From positions 1 to 36,739 of the forward strand of contig JAIOQW010000204.1 in NCBI GenBank assembly GCA_021108405.1: a DNA stretch of 36,739 nt, read 5' to 3'. This DNA is from Methanosarcinales archaeon. GTDB taxonomy: Archaea; Halobacteriota; Methanosarcinia; Methanosarcinales; Methanocomedenaceae. Below are positions 8,697 through 17,968 of the stretch, in pieces. The position numbers were made by a program, and so were the translations under genes. Each line of letters starts with the position of its first letter. Position 1 is the stretch's first letter. The notes beneath the pieces were generated by a model, which saw only the letters and a program-made list of their open reading frames with translations, was not told the origin of the DNA and searched no databases.

Positions 8697-9461
8697 TCAA
8701 ATAATTATTTTTTTCTTGAATATATATATACTAACTGAAAATATAATGATTGTACATATTATGATATATATCAAATATTGCAATATATACGCATCATTAA
8801 TGCCTAATGCGATTGTCCTTGCTCCCTGCACCGCCTTTGTTAGTGGAATTATATTTATAACAGGCTGTATCCATTCCGGAAGATCAGTAACCGGTATAAA
8901 TATCCCGCAAAAAAAGCTCATTGGCATGACAACAAGAGAGGTTACAACCATTAGATGATGCGGATTATCCAGCCACATAGCTATTGCAACTCCGAGAGAT
9001 GAAAAAAATGCTGCGATCGCTACTATAAATAACACTAACAAAGGTATACAACCAAATGAAATTCCCAAAAAAAAGCTCATTAATAAAATAAATATCGCAG
9101 CTGCTGCCAGTGCTTGAGTTATTCCTGCTAATATGTAGCCAAGGACGATCTCAAAAGGTTTTACCGGAGCAGTTAGAGCATTAATTAATGTTTTATCCCA
9201 ATCCCGGGCAATCATCAGCCTCATTGATATGGTCATATAGCTATTGTTTGTCACAACCATAAACAGTATACCCGGCGCTAAAAAATCTATGTAACTTACA
9301 TTACCCATATCCACTCGATTGCCAAGTCCCATTCCAAAGATAAAAATAAACAACATAGGCTCCACGGCAAGACGCAAGGCATTTACATGCAGATTATTCA
9401 TATATTCGTACATCTCACGCTCCCAGATCGCGAGCAATGTTTTAACCATCCTTGTATTCAT
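8697..9461 (-). CDS. ABC-2 type exporter permease (DrrB/NodJ-like)
   Basis: A 254-residue membrane protein with about six helices. It has the ABC-2 layout: a cytoplasmic N-terminus with IWEREMYEY, helix 1 with LRLAVEPMLFIFIFGMGLG, and a later segment with FFCGIFIPVTDLPEWIQPVINIIPLTKAVQGAR, typical of drug and lipid/polysaccharide exporters of the DrrB/NodJ kind. It pairs with the ATPase encoded just upstream, whose stop it overlaps by ATGA (9458-9461). It is the last gene of the module 1 operon. The context, behind a complete Dpp/Nik-type importer, suggests export of a compound used by the same system, but the substrate is unknown. Confidence 0.85.
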   Translation of the reverse strand: MNTRMVKTLLAIWEREMYEYMNNLHVNALRLAVEPMLFIFIFGMGLGNRVDMGNVSYIDFLAPGILFMVVTNNSYMTISMRLMIARDWDKTLINALTAPVKPFEIVLGYILAGITQALAAAAIFILLMSFFLGISFGCIPLLVLFIVAIAAFFSSLGVAIAMWLDNPHHLMVVTSLVVMPMSFFCGIFIPVTDLPEWIQPVINIIPLTKAVQGARTIALGINDAYILQYLIYIIICTIIIFSVSIYIFKKKIII

Positions 9462-10399
9462 CGCATTTCCCTACCTGTCAAATGCAGAAAAACGTCCTCA
9501 AGAGTTGGATGAATAATATTAATTCCATTTATTCTATTTTTTTTTTTAATTATACTGCTTAGCACCTGCTCAATAACTGCCTCGTTACCTACCCCAATCC
9601 TTATTCCATTATTTCTTATTGTTACATGATTAACACCGGATATATTATTCAGATCCATTTCGATGTGTTCACTAACAACTTCAGGATTCAAACTTATATC
9701 AATCACAATATCGTTATCCAGTATCCTTTTGAGTTCATCTGGTGTACCACAGGCTATAAGTCTGCCATGATCAATAATGGAGATCCTGTCACAGAGAATA
9801 TCTGCTTCTTCTATATAATGAGTAGTAAGAAGAACTGTCTTTTTTTTCTCTTTAAGATCTTTTATATACTTCCATACCTGCCTTCTTGACTGCGGATCAA
9901 GCCCTGTAGTAGGCTCGTCCAATAATATGATTTCGGGGTCAGATAGCATTGCTCGTGCCACGACAAGCCTTCTTTGCATTCCTCCTGATAATTGATGAAA
10001 CCGTTTCTTTGAGTATTTCTCAAGTTTGCTCCAGCGAAGTGCAGCATCCACTCTTTTTTTAAGTTCTTTTCGCGAAATGCCGTACAATAACCCCTGATAA
10101 AAAAGATTATCCTTGATATTCAGATGATGATCAAAGTTTGCATCCTGTGTTGCTATGCCTAATCTCTTCTTACATCCGATCGGATGTTTTGTAACATCTT
10201 GTCGGGCTATTATTGCTACACCAGAGCTTGGAAGGGACAGGCCCGCCAGTATATTTATTGTCGTGGTCTTGCCAGCTCCGTTTGGTCCTAAAAATCCGAA
10301 GATCTCGCCTTTTCGAACTTTGAAGTTGATCCCATCTATAGCAGTGTAATCTCCATATTTTTTTACTAAATTCCTGACTTCTATCATTGTAGATGACAT
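9458..10399 (-). CDS. ABC exporter ATP-binding protein (DrrA/NodI-like)
   Basis: A 313-residue ATPase. Walker A is GPNGAGKTT (38-46), the signature is LSGGMQRR, and Walker B is IILLDEPTTGLD. The C-terminal extension ending in a THY-containing switch region and PTLEDVFLHLTGREMR is typical of the DrrA/NodI/CcmA group that works with ABC-2 permeases. Its ATG 10399 lies 16 bases inside the end of the preceding OppF-type gene, so it is translationally coupled to the importer genes. It forms an exporter with the 8697-9461 permease. Genes of this group usually serve drug, lipid or glycan export, so its placement in an importer operon is notable. Confidence 0.88.
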   Translation of the reverse strand: MSSTMIEVRNLVKKYGDYTAIDGINFKVRKGEIFGFLGPNGAGKTTTINILAGLSLPSSGVAIIARQDVTKHPIGCKKRLGIATQDANFDHHLNIKDNLFYQGLLYGISRKELKKRVDAALRWSKLEKYSKKRFHQLSGGMQRRLVVARAMLSDPEIILLDEPTTGLDPQSRRQVWKYIKDLKEKKKTVLLTTHYIEEADILCDRISIIDHGRLIACGTPDELKRILDNDIVIDISLNPEVVSEHIEMDLNNISGVNHVTIRNNGIRIGVGNEAVIEQVLSSIIKKKNRINGINIIHPTLEDVFLHLTGREMR

Positions 10400-11322
10400 G
10401 CAACTTTATGACCATTTCCGATAAGAGCTGGCTCATCTATCTCACAGATTTTCTCACTGTACTGGCATCTGGTATGAAATCTGCACCCCGATGGTGGATT
10501 AATCGGATTTGGCATATCACCTTTAAGTATGATCCTCTTTCGTTTGACATCAGGGTCAACCACAGGTATGGCAGATAATAACGCCCTGGTATACGGATGC
10601 TTTGTATCGTTAAATATCTGGTCGGTTTTTCCAATTTCAACCAGTTTCCCGAGATACATCACAGCGACCCGGTCAGTCATTATCTTTATCACCTCCAGAT
10701 CATGAGAGATGAACAGGCATGTCAGGCCGAATTTCTCTTTCACATGCCTGATTATGTGAAGTATTTGTGCCTGCACATTTACATCCAGTGCCGAAGTCGG
10801 CTCATCGGCAACGATAAACTCAGGATTTATTGCCAGGATCCTTGCAATCACAGCACGTTGATTCTGACCTCCACTTAATTCATGAGGATATCGATTCACA
10901 TGTTCAGGATTTAACCCGACAGTTTCTATCAGTTGCATGATCTTATCATTCATTCTGTCCTTACTTACTACCCTATACAGTTTCAGAGGCTCTGCGATGC
11001 AGTCTCCAATACGCATTCTCGGATCGAGAGATGCATCCGGGTTCTGGAATATGATCTGCATCTTCTTGCGCATTTTTCTGAGATCTTTTTTGCTCAATTC
11101 AAATAAATTCGTATCGTCAAAGATCACCTTTCCCTGCGTTGGCTCAACCAGTCGTAGGATCAACCTTCCAACAGTCGTTTTTCCACACCCACTCTCGCCG
11201 ACCAGACCAAGAGATTCCCCTTTTTCAATTTCGAAATTCATACCATCAACAGCTTTTATATACTTTTTTCCAAACATTCCGCCGGTTTGAAAATATTTTT
11301 TTAATCCACACACTTCAATCAT
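10384..11322 (-). CDS. Peptide/nickel-type importer ATPase, OppF/NikE-like
   Basis: A 312-residue ATPase with Walker A GESGCGKTT (42-50), Q-loop QNPDASLDPRM, signature LSGGQNQR, Walker B FIVADEPTSALD and the C-terminal oligopeptide/dipeptide extension (NPPSGCRFHTRCQYSEKICEIDEPAL) with its four-cysteine pattern. In this family that extension often carries an Fe-S cluster. It pairs with the OppD/NikD-like ATPase upstream (8-base overlap, 11315-11322) to drive the two permeases. Modules 2 and 3 lack such ATPases, so this pair may serve all three importers. Confidence 0.9.
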   Translation of the reverse strand: MIEVCGLKKYFQTGGMFGKKYIKAVDGMNFEIEKGESLGLVGESGCGKTTVGRLILRLVEPTQGKVIFDDTNLFELSKKDLRKMRKKMQIIFQNPDASLDPRMRIGDCIAEPLKLYRVVSKDRMNDKIMQLIETVGLNPEHVNRYPHELSGGQNQRAVIARILAINPEFIVADEPTSALDVNVQAQILHIIRHVKEKFGLTCLFISHDLEVIKIMTDRVAVMYLGKLVEIGKTDQIFNDTKHPYTRALLSAIPVVDPDVKRKRIILKGDMPNPINPPSGCRFHTRCQYSEKICEIDEPALIGNGHKVACHLQ

Positions 11323-12256
11323 ACAGAAAACACCTCACATAATGCTTTTTTCCAACTTCTATTAGTTCAGGCCTCTCTTTCCTGCACCTCTTTGTTGCCA
11401 GTGAACATCTCGGATGGAACTTGCATCCAGCTGGAAGATCGATCAGACTCGGGCTAATACCTGCTATAGGTTTTAAACCCCTGCCTGGAAGAGAATCAAG
11501 AAAACCCCGGGTATACGGGTGTTTGGGATCTTTGAACAGGTCCCTGACACTAGCATATTCTACAATCTCACCCGGATACATCACAGCAATATGATCACAT
11601 AGCTCGGCTGCAACAGCGAGATCGTGAGTGATTAGTAACATGGAAGTCCCGGAATCTCTTAATACTTCTTTCATTAATTCCACTATCTGCGCCTGTATCG
11701 TGACGTCCAGCCCGGTTGTCGGCTCATCCGCGATGATAAGCGACGGCATACAGATAAGTCCCATTGCAATCATTGCTCTTTGCCTCATCCCGCCGCTGAA
11801 CTCATGAGGATATTCCTTAACCCGTTCTTGGGGTAATGGTATTTTCACCGATTTTAACATCTCTATAACCCTTTGCATTGCGTCTTGCTTTTTCAGGTGC
11901 TGGTGCAATTCTACAGGTTCGACAACCTGCGTCCCCACTGTAAGAACCGGGTTCATCGAAGATAACGGGTTTTGAAAGATCATGGCAATCTCTTTTCCTC
12001 TGATATTACGGATCTCGTGATCACTTATTGTTAAAAGATCCTGCCCCTTGTAGAGGATTCTACCTTCAACTGTAGTGTTCTCAGAAAGCAAGCGCAAGAT
12101 AGCAAGACCCAGTACAGTCTTGCCGCATCCGGTCTCTCCTATCAATCCCAGCTTTTCACCCTCTTCGATATCCATGTCAACACCATTTACTGCTCTTACT
12201 GCACCGTCTTCAGTGTGAAAATGAGCTTTTAGGTTTTGTATACTTAGCAATATCAT
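11315..12256 (-). CDS. Peptide/nickel-type importer ATPase, OppD/NikD-like
   Basis: A 313-residue ATPase with Walker A GETGCGKT, Q-loop QNPLSSMNPVLTVG, signature FSGGMRQR, Walker B LIIADEPTTGLD and the C-terminal extension LPAGCKFHPRCSLATKRCRKERPELIEVG with conserved cysteines. The ATG 12256 overlaps the stop of the permease gene by ATGA (12253-12256). Its partner is the OppF-like ATPase downstream. Families of this type import dipeptides, oligopeptides, Ni2+ or Ni/Co/Zn-metallophore complexes; the ATPase alone does not reveal which. Confidence 0.9.
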   Translation of the reverse strand: MILLSIQNLKAHFHTEDGAVRAVNGVDMDIEEGEKLGLIGETGCGKTVLGLAILRLLSENTTVEGRILYKGQDLLTISDHEIRNIRGKEIAMIFQNPLSSMNPVLTVGTQVVEPVELHQHLKKQDAMQRVIEMLKSVKIPLPQERVKEYPHEFSGGMRQRAMIAMGLICMPSLIIADEPTTGLDVTIQAQIVELMKEVLRDSGTSMLLITHDLAVAAELCDHIAVMYPGEIVEYASVRDLFKDPKHPYTRGFLDSLPGRGLKPIAGISPSLIDLPAGCKFHPRCSLATKRCRKERPELIEVGKKHYVRCFLYD

Positions 12257-13104
12257 TTTATCGCGTCCTCCTTCATCCTTGGATCAAGCGCATCCCGCAA
12301 ACCATCCCCAAGGAAATTGAATGCTAATACCGTCACCATGATCATCAATCCCGGAAAAATCATCAGATGCGGAGCGGTCTCCATAAACGGTCTTCCTTCA
12401 TTGAGCATTGTGCCCCATTCAGGTATCGGTGGCTGTGCACCCAACCCAAGAAAACTCAGTGCTGCAATCGAGAGTATGATGTGCCCCATATCAAGAGTTG
12501 CAAGAACGATTACCGGCGATAATACGTTTGGCAGTATATGACGAATCGCGATATATGAGTCGGTACAGCCCATTGCTCTTGCAGCCTCTATAAACTCCTT
12601 TTCTTTCACAGACAGAACCGAACCACGAATTATTCTGGCGTAACCCACCCACCATACTACAGCAAGAGCAATCATAACATTGGTTAGAGACGGACCAAGA
12701 ATACCTGCAATAACCAACGCCAGGATTATATTCGGAAATGCCAGTAAAACATCAACCAGCCGCATTATTATTCCATCGATCACGCCGCCAAAGTATCCGG
12801 CAGTGGTTCCCATCGCTATGCCCAGGAGCATGACAATCACAACAACAACTGTTGCCATACCTAGCGAGAATCGTGCCCCGCAGATGGTCCTGCTTAGAAC
12901 ATCCCGCCCAAGGTTGTCCGTACCCATCAGATGGTTCCTATCCGGAGATGATAAGCGGTTCTCCAGATCCAATTTTATTGGATCATACGGAGCTATGTGT
13001 GGAGCAAGTATTACAATAATCGTAAGAGAAAGGATAATCATTGCTCCGGTCACTGCCAGTTTATCCTCTTTAAGGTGTTGAACAATCGACATCATTTCAC
13101 GCAT
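12253..13104 (-). CDS. Dpp/Nik-type importer permease C (module 1)
   Basis: A 283-residue permease with the N-terminal helix (about 17-37), the family segment APYDPIKLDLENRLSSPDRNHLMGTDNLGRDVLSR, and the ABC coupling motif AARAMGCTDSYIAIRHILPNVLSPVIVLATLDMG. It ends with LDPRMKEDAIK as DppC/NikC proteins do. It overlaps the upstream permease gene by 8 bases and the downstream ATPase gene by 4. Paralogues occur at 20679-21503 and 29157-30029. Confidence 0.9.
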   Translation of the reverse strand: MREMMSIVQHLKEDKLAVTGAMIILSLTIIVILAPHIAPYDPIKLDLENRLSSPDRNHLMGTDNLGRDVLSRTICGARFSLGMATVVVVIVMLLGIAMGTTAGYFGGVIDGIIMRLVDVLLAFPNIILALVIAGILGPSLTNVMIALAVVWWVGYARIIRGSVLSVKEKEFIEAARAMGCTDSYIAIRHILPNVLSPVIVLATLDMGHIILSIAALSFLGLGAQPPIPEWGTMLNEGRPFMETAPHLMIFPGLMIMVTVLAFNFLGDGLRDALDPRMKEDAIK

Positions 13105-14041
13105 TTTCTACATCGTATTTTATTCTCGGATCCAAATATGTGTATAAAATATCTACTGCCAGATTTGATAGGACAAAGAACAATGCAATGATTAAAACAA
13201 AACCCTGAATTACGGGGTAGTCTCTGGCGTATATCCCATCAACCAGAAATTTGCCTACCCCTGGCCATGCAAATATTGTCTCGATTATTACAACACCAGC
13301 CAATAAATGACCAACCTGCATGCCCATAACTGTTATTACCGGAATCAGTGCATTCTTAAAACCGTGCTTCCATAGCACAACCCTTTCTTTCAAACCCTTG
13401 GATCTTGCTGTTCTGATATAGTCCTGGCGTAAAACCTCTAGCATGCTTGCACGCATCAATCGCATGAGAGTGGCTGTCATGCCGGTCCCAAGTGTGACAG
13501 CTGGTAGTATGAGGTATTCTACACCCCCGTACCCAAAACATGGAAACCAATCCAGTTTGACAGAGAAAAATAAGATTAAAACTAAACCCAGCCAGAAATT
13601 GGGCATAGATACACCCCACAGTGCTACAAGCCTGCTACCGTGATCTAAAATAGAGTTTTGTTTCATAGCCGAGAGGATTCCCAATGGAATTGATATCAGT
13701 ATCGCTATTGCCATAGCGGCTACTGCCAGCTCAAGGGTTGCTGGAAACCTATCAAAAAATTCCACCAGAACCGGCTCTTCAGTCCTGAACGAAGTTCCAA
13801 GGTCGCCGTGTGTAATCATGTGCATCCATTGTGCGCACTGGGCAAAAAATGGGTCATTCAAATCATATTTTTGAAAGAAGAATTCGATTTCCGTAAGACT
13901 GGGGTCTTCTCCCATCTCTGCCCGGATTATAACCTCAGCAGGATTGCCTGGCGCGAGGTGGATGAGGGAAAAAGAAAGTAACGAAGCCCCAAGCATTATC
14001 AAGGTGGCTATCGCCAATCTTTTGGCTATGAACTTTATCAT
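13097..14041 (-). CDS. Dpp/Nik-type importer permease B (module 1)
   Basis: A 314-residue permease. It starts MIKFIAKRLAIATLIMLGASLLSFSLIHLAPGNPA, the DppB/NikB N-terminal motif, and contains the coupling loop RQDYIRTARSKGLKERVVLWKHGFKNALIPVITVMGMQ. It ends YTYLDPRIKYDVENA. It follows the binding-protein gene after 36 bases and overlaps the downstream permease by 8. It forms the transmembrane channel with the 12253-13104 product. Paralogues are at 21500-22444 and 30033-30989. Confidence 0.9.
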   Translation of the reverse strand: MIKFIAKRLAIATLIMLGASLLSFSLIHLAPGNPAEVIIRAEMGEDPSLTEIEFFFQKYDLNDPFFAQCAQWMHMITHGDLGTSFRTEEPVLVEFFDRFPATLELAVAAMAIAILISIPLGILSAMKQNSILDHGSRLVALWGVSMPNFWLGLVLILFFSVKLDWFPCFGYGGVEYLILPAVTLGTGMTATLMRLMRASMLEVLRQDYIRTARSKGLKERVVLWKHGFKNALIPVITVMGMQVGHLLAGVVIIETIFAWPGVGKFLVDGIYARDYPVIQGFVLIIALFFVLSNLAVDILYTYLDPRIKYDVENA

Positions 14042-14077
14042 ATTATCGACCGATAGAACCTATACCTATCTTAATTT

Positions 14078-17000
14078 TTATTCACCCATCTTCACATCGG
14101 TTAAATCCATCTCGAACATAGTCGGTCCAAATCTGAAGCCATGTACGTTCTTCCTGAATACCACCGGTTTTGTGATGTCATAGAGTGGGATACATGGAGA
14201 TTCTTCATGCAATATCTCCCATATCTGATCACAGAGCGCTCTCCATTCATCTTCATCAGGAGTGGTCCATGCCCTCTCTATCAACTCGTCCATAGTATCA
14301 ATCTGGTAGCCATATGGCCATCCACCCGCGTGATACCTTCCCCCGATCTCTATATAGCCTGCGATGGAGGGTAAACATCCACTATGATGCACGTACAGGT
14401 CATATTTTCCTTCGTTTCGTAGTTTGCCAGCAGCGCCGCTTTCAAGGGTGATGATATTCATCCCAATTCCGAGTTTTTTCAATTCCGATTGCACGAATGG
14501 TGCTACTACATCGGCATTCGCCTCGCCGGCAGGGACTACAAGATCACAGGTAAAGGAATTTCCATCCTTGTCCAATACCCCATCGTTATCAGTGTCTGTC
14601 CAGCCAGCCTCAGCAAGAAGCTGCTTCGCCTTAGCAGGATCGTACTGGTAGTACTTCTCGTCGATATTAGAAGGACCCCACTTGAATCGTGCGTCTGATA
14701 TGCGATAAGCCGGATCAGGAATGTCACCAAAAAGCGTGCGGACCATGAGTTCCCTGTCAATCGCATAATTACATGCCGTTCTTACCTTAACATCGCTGAA
14801 TGGCTCCTTTTCACAATTGAATCGTAGGACCTGATAGCGTCCATAGGAATGCAACATCACCTCCAAATCCGGGTCTTCTTTCAGCTTGGCAATCTCAATA
14901 TATGGTAGACTACTGTGATGTTCAGCAGCGCCGATCAGGTCGAGTTCCCCTGCTTTCAACGCTAAAACCTGGGTGTATGGGTCAGGGACTGTCTTCCAGA
15001 TAACCTTTTCAAGTTTCGGCTGTTCTCCCCAGTAATCATCGTTTCTCAGGAGAATAGCTTCCTGATCCTTCTTATACTCCACCAGCTTGAACGGACCTGT
15101 TCCAACGTAGTTGACCAGTTTGCCGTTTACATCACCTGCCGGTTCCATTGCACCGGGACTGACGACTTTGCAACCAAACTCGCTTGCCATGTCAAGTAAA
15201 AACGGGCGATAGTATTCAGTGAGGTATACTCTGAGCGTATAGTCATCTACAATCTCTGTCCGGTCGATATACCTGCCAAATGCTTTATTCTTTCCGGACC
15301 ACTCAATGGAAAATTTCGCAACCGATGCGTTGAACGGTGTTTCATCGTGAAACATAACTCCTTTTCTCAGATGGAAGGTGTACGTTTTGCCATCAGACGA
15401 AACATCCCATGACTCTGCAAGTTTTGGAACCGGATTTCCCTGTTCATCTACTCCTGCCAGAGTCTCGAAAACCAGGATCCTCCCCTCTGCAGCCGATTTA
15501 AAGTCTTTATACGAGCCCTGGGTCAGCACCTGCTCTGATGATGCGGTAGCGACTCCTGTATCGTGTCCGACGATCTCAACGTCACTTAGATCCATATCAA
15601 ATATAGTCGGTCCGAATTCAAAACCTTTTACGTTCTTTCTAAATATCACCGGCTTTGTGATGTCGTAAAGCGGAATAGAAGGCACCTCTTCGTGCAATAT
15701 CTCCCATATCTGGTCAAACGTCTTTCTCCGCTCGGTTTTATCAAGGGTGGTGAAGGCTTCTTCTATCAGTTTATCAAGGTCGTCACTGTAATACACTCCA
15801 TTTCCCCACGTATACCCAGAATGATATTTACCACCTATGCCCAGACATGCCATCGTGGCTGCACCACAGCAATGGTGCACGAACAAATCAAACTCACCTT
15901 TCTTTCGCATTTCCCACGCAGCACCGCTTTCCATGGTGGTAACCTTCATCTGCACACCAATCTTCTTCAGTTCGGATTGAACGAATACGGCGACCACATC
16001 GGCATTCGCCTCACCTGATGGGACTATAAGCTCGCATGTAAGAGGTTTTCCATCTTTGTCCGGGAGTCCGTCACCATCCGTATCATTCCAGCCGGCTTCA
16101 GCCAGAAGTTGCTTTGCCATCTCTGGATCATATACATATCCTTCGATGTCACGAGGTCCCCAATCAGGCGCAGGCGGACCCAACACATATACAGGATCGG
16201 TCAAGTCTGCAAAGAGTGTACGAACCATCAGTTCCCGGTCAACCGCATAGCAAAACGCTTTCCTCACCCTGACGTCATCGAATGGTTCCCGCTCAAAGTT
16301 GAAATCAATGACCTGATAGCGCCCGTAGGAATGCAGCATGACTTCAAAATCAGGGTCTTTCTGGAGCTTCGCAATCTCGATATAGGGCAGGCAGCTATGA
16401 TGCTCCGAAGCTCCGATCAGATCGAGATCGCCGGCTTTCAGCGCTAAAACCTGAGTGTAAGGGTCGGGAACAACCTTCCATATGACCTTCTCAAGTTTCG
16501 GCTTTTCTCCCCAGTAGTCATCATTCCTTTCAAGGACAGCTTCCTGATCCTTCTTATACTCCACCAGCTTGAATGGACCTGTTCCTATATAGTTTATGAG
16601 TTTACCGTTCACATCCCCTGCGGGTTCCACTGCATTTGGGCTGATAAGCTGACCTAACTCGCGTAAAAAATTATAATAGTACTTATTGAGGTAAACACGG
16701 AGAGTATAATCATCTACGATCTCTACTCGATCTATATACTTTCCGTACGCCTTCTTCTTCCCCTGCCACTCGATGAAAAATCTTGCAGCTTCTGCATTGA
16801 ACTGCGTTCCGTCGTGAAACTCAACGTCCTTTCTCAGATTGAATGTGTAAGTTTTCCCATCAGAAGAGATATCCCACGATTCAGCAAGTCCCGGAATTGG
16901 ATTACTCCACTCATCTACAGCTATGAGAGCCTCCAGGACAAGGTTCTTACCTTCTGAAGCAGATTTAAAGTCTCGATACGAGCCCTGTGTCAATATCTGT

Positions 17001-17194
17001 TCTATCTGCTTCGTCCCGGTTGTTGCATCTGTTTGTATTGAGTTGGATGTTGCATCTGTTTTTATTGAGCTGGATGTTGATGTCGATTCCTGATCAGAAT
17101 CATCGACACATCCCATCATTGCGCTGCTGATCAAGATTAGACCTATAACAATAATGCTAAAAAAGTTATAATTATTTTTCATAGAAATCACCAT
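14078..17194 (-). CDS. Double-length NikA/DppA-type substrate-binding lipoprotein (two fused domains)
   Basis: The frame encodes 1038 residues, twice the usual length of family 5 solute-binding proteins. A better start is ATG 17182 (residue 5), preceded by GGTGA. A lipobox (SAMMGC, C29) indicates a lipid-anchored extracytoplasmic protein, followed by a Ser/Thr-rich linker with TDAT repeats. Binding domain 1 spans about 65-545 and domain 2 about 555-1038. They are alike throughout: QILTQGSYRDFKSA and QVLTQGSYKDFKSA, TGPFKLVEYKKDQEA in both, an EF-hand-like DTDGDGLPDKDG and DTDNDGVLDKDG, and PLYDITKPV in both. Both keep EHHS (265-266, 759-760) and a VHH pair (440-441, 936-937); domain 1 reads HHCCG where domain 2 reads HHSGC. 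His and Cys pairs could bind a metal or metal complex, which is inference. It feeds the permeases directly downstream. Confidence 0.88.
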   Translation of the reverse strand: MVISMKNNYNFFSIIVIGLILISSAMMGCVDDSDQESTSTSSSIKTDATSNSIQTDATTGTKQIEQILTQGSYRDFKSASEGKNLVLEALIAVDEWSNPIPGLAESWDISSDGKTYTFNLRKDVEFHDGTQFNAEAARFFIEWQGKKKAYGKYIDRVEIVDDYTLRVYLNKYYYNFLRELGQLISPNAVEPAGDVNGKLINYIGTGPFKLVEYKKDQEAVLERNDDYWGEKPKLEKVIWKVVPDPYTQVLALKAGDLDLIGASEHHSCLPYIEIAKLQKDPDFEVMLHSYGRYQVIDFNFEREPFDDVRVRKAFCYAVDRELMVRTLFADLTDPVYVLGPPAPDWGPRDIEGYVYDPEMAKQLLAEAGWNDTDGDGLPDKDGKPLTCELIVPSGEANADVVAVFVQSELKKIGVQMKVTTMESGAAWEMRKKGEFDLFVHHCCGAATMACLGIGGKYHSGYTWGNGVYYSDDLDKLIEEAFTTLDKTERRKTFDQIWEILHEEVPSIPLYDITKPVIFRKNVKGFEFGPTIFDMDLSDVEIVGHDTGVATASSEQVLTQGSYKDFKSAAEGRILVFETLAGVDEQGNPVPKLAESWDVSSDGKTYTFHLRKGVMFHDETPFNASVAKFSIEWSGKNKAFGRYIDRTEIVDDYTLRVYLTEYYRPFLLDMASEFGCKVVSPGAMEPAGDVNGKLVNYVGTGPFKLVEYKKDQEAILLRNDDYWGEQPKLEKVIWKTVPDPYTQVLALKAGELDLIGAAEHHSSLPYIEIAKLKEDPDLEVMLHSYGRYQVLRFNCEKEPFSDVKVRTACNYAIDRELMVRTLFGDIPDPAYRISDARFKWGPSNIDEKYYQYDPAKAKQLLAEAGWTDTDNDGVLDKDGNSFTCDLVVPAGEANADVVAPFVQSELKKLGIGMNIITLESGAAGKLRNEGKYDLYVHHSGCLPSIAGYIEIGGRYHAGGWPYGYQIDTMDELIERAWTTPDEDEWRALCDQIWEILHEESPCIPLYDITKPVVFRKNVHGFRFGPTMFEMDLTDVKMGE

Positions 17195-17197
17195 ATA

Positions 17198-17953
17198 TTA
17201 TTTTTTTATTCCTTTAATTAGAAAATGACCGCCCCAGTAGCCGTATTTCAGATGATCCAGAAACGAATAGGTTCTTGCAACCGTTTCATTCACTACACCG
17301 ATATCCCGAAATCCGGCACTGCTAAGAAGGTCAATATCTGCCTGTGGCCGCTCTCTCTTTCGCATTGGCAGGTGCTGCTCAAGATCTTTGCTATATCTCT
17401 GGTGCAATGGATTCTTTCGTTCCGTAATAAGAATCAGCGGCACTGATATACCATAACGCCAGAGTTTTCGGTACAGACTGTAATTCTTGAAATTTCCATC
17501 AAGGATTACCACCTGACCACCAAATTTCAATACCCTGTTCCATTCCTTTATGGCTTTTTCAGGATGCGGAAGTGTCCATAACAGATGACGGTTTATCACG
17601 ACATCAAAAGTATTATCTGGAAAAGACAGTATTTCAGCATCTCCTATCTTAAATTCTACAGGAAGACTGGTTTGCTTTGCCTTTTGTTTTGCCCTGTTCA
17701 ACATACCCTCTGACAGATCAATTCCTGTGACATCATGTCCCATCTCAGCAAGAACCATTGCCATGGCACCAGTGCCGGTACCAACATCCAGTATCTTCTG
17801 TTTACCAGATCCAACTGCCAGTGTCAGGAGGTTCTTCCATGCTTCTTTTTCCATCTTGGTATGTATCCCGTGCCCCGGAGATTGATCATATTTTTTTGAA
17901 GATTCATCCCAATTCTGTTTAATGGTATCTTTTATTCCTGGATTATCATACAT
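17198..17953 (-). CDS. Class I SAM-dependent methyltransferase (module 1)
   Basis: A 251-residue cytoplasmic enzyme. Motif I is ILDVGTGTGAMA (54-65), the acidic residue binding SAM ribose is in VTGIDLS (75-81), GDAEILSF (104-111) is motif II, and NRHLLWTLPHPEKAIKEWNRVLKFGG (121-146) is the post-II region. The LLWTLPHP segment recurs in the module 2 methyltransferase. I recall that this subgroup occurs near nickel/peptide importers in other anaerobes; that is memory, not a search. A GGTGA site precedes ATG 17953 and only 3 bases separate it from the binding-protein gene, so it is in the operon. The methyl acceptor is unknown: a small chelator, a tetrapyrrole or another metabolite could fit. 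Confidence 0.85.
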   Translation of the reverse strand: MYDNPGIKDTIKQNWDESSKKYDQSPGHGIHTKMEKEAWKNLLTLAVGSGKQKILDVGTGTGAMAMVLAEMGHDVTGIDLSEGMLNRAKQKAKQTSLPVEFKIGDAEILSFPDNTFDVVINRHLLWTLPHPEKAIKEWNRVLKFGGQVVILDGNFKNYSLYRKLWRYGISVPLILITERKNPLHQRYSKDLEQHLPMRKRERPQADIDLLSSAGFRDIGVVNETVARTYSFLDHLKYGYWGGHFLIKGIKK

Positions 17954-17968
17954 TTTTATTCACCGAAA

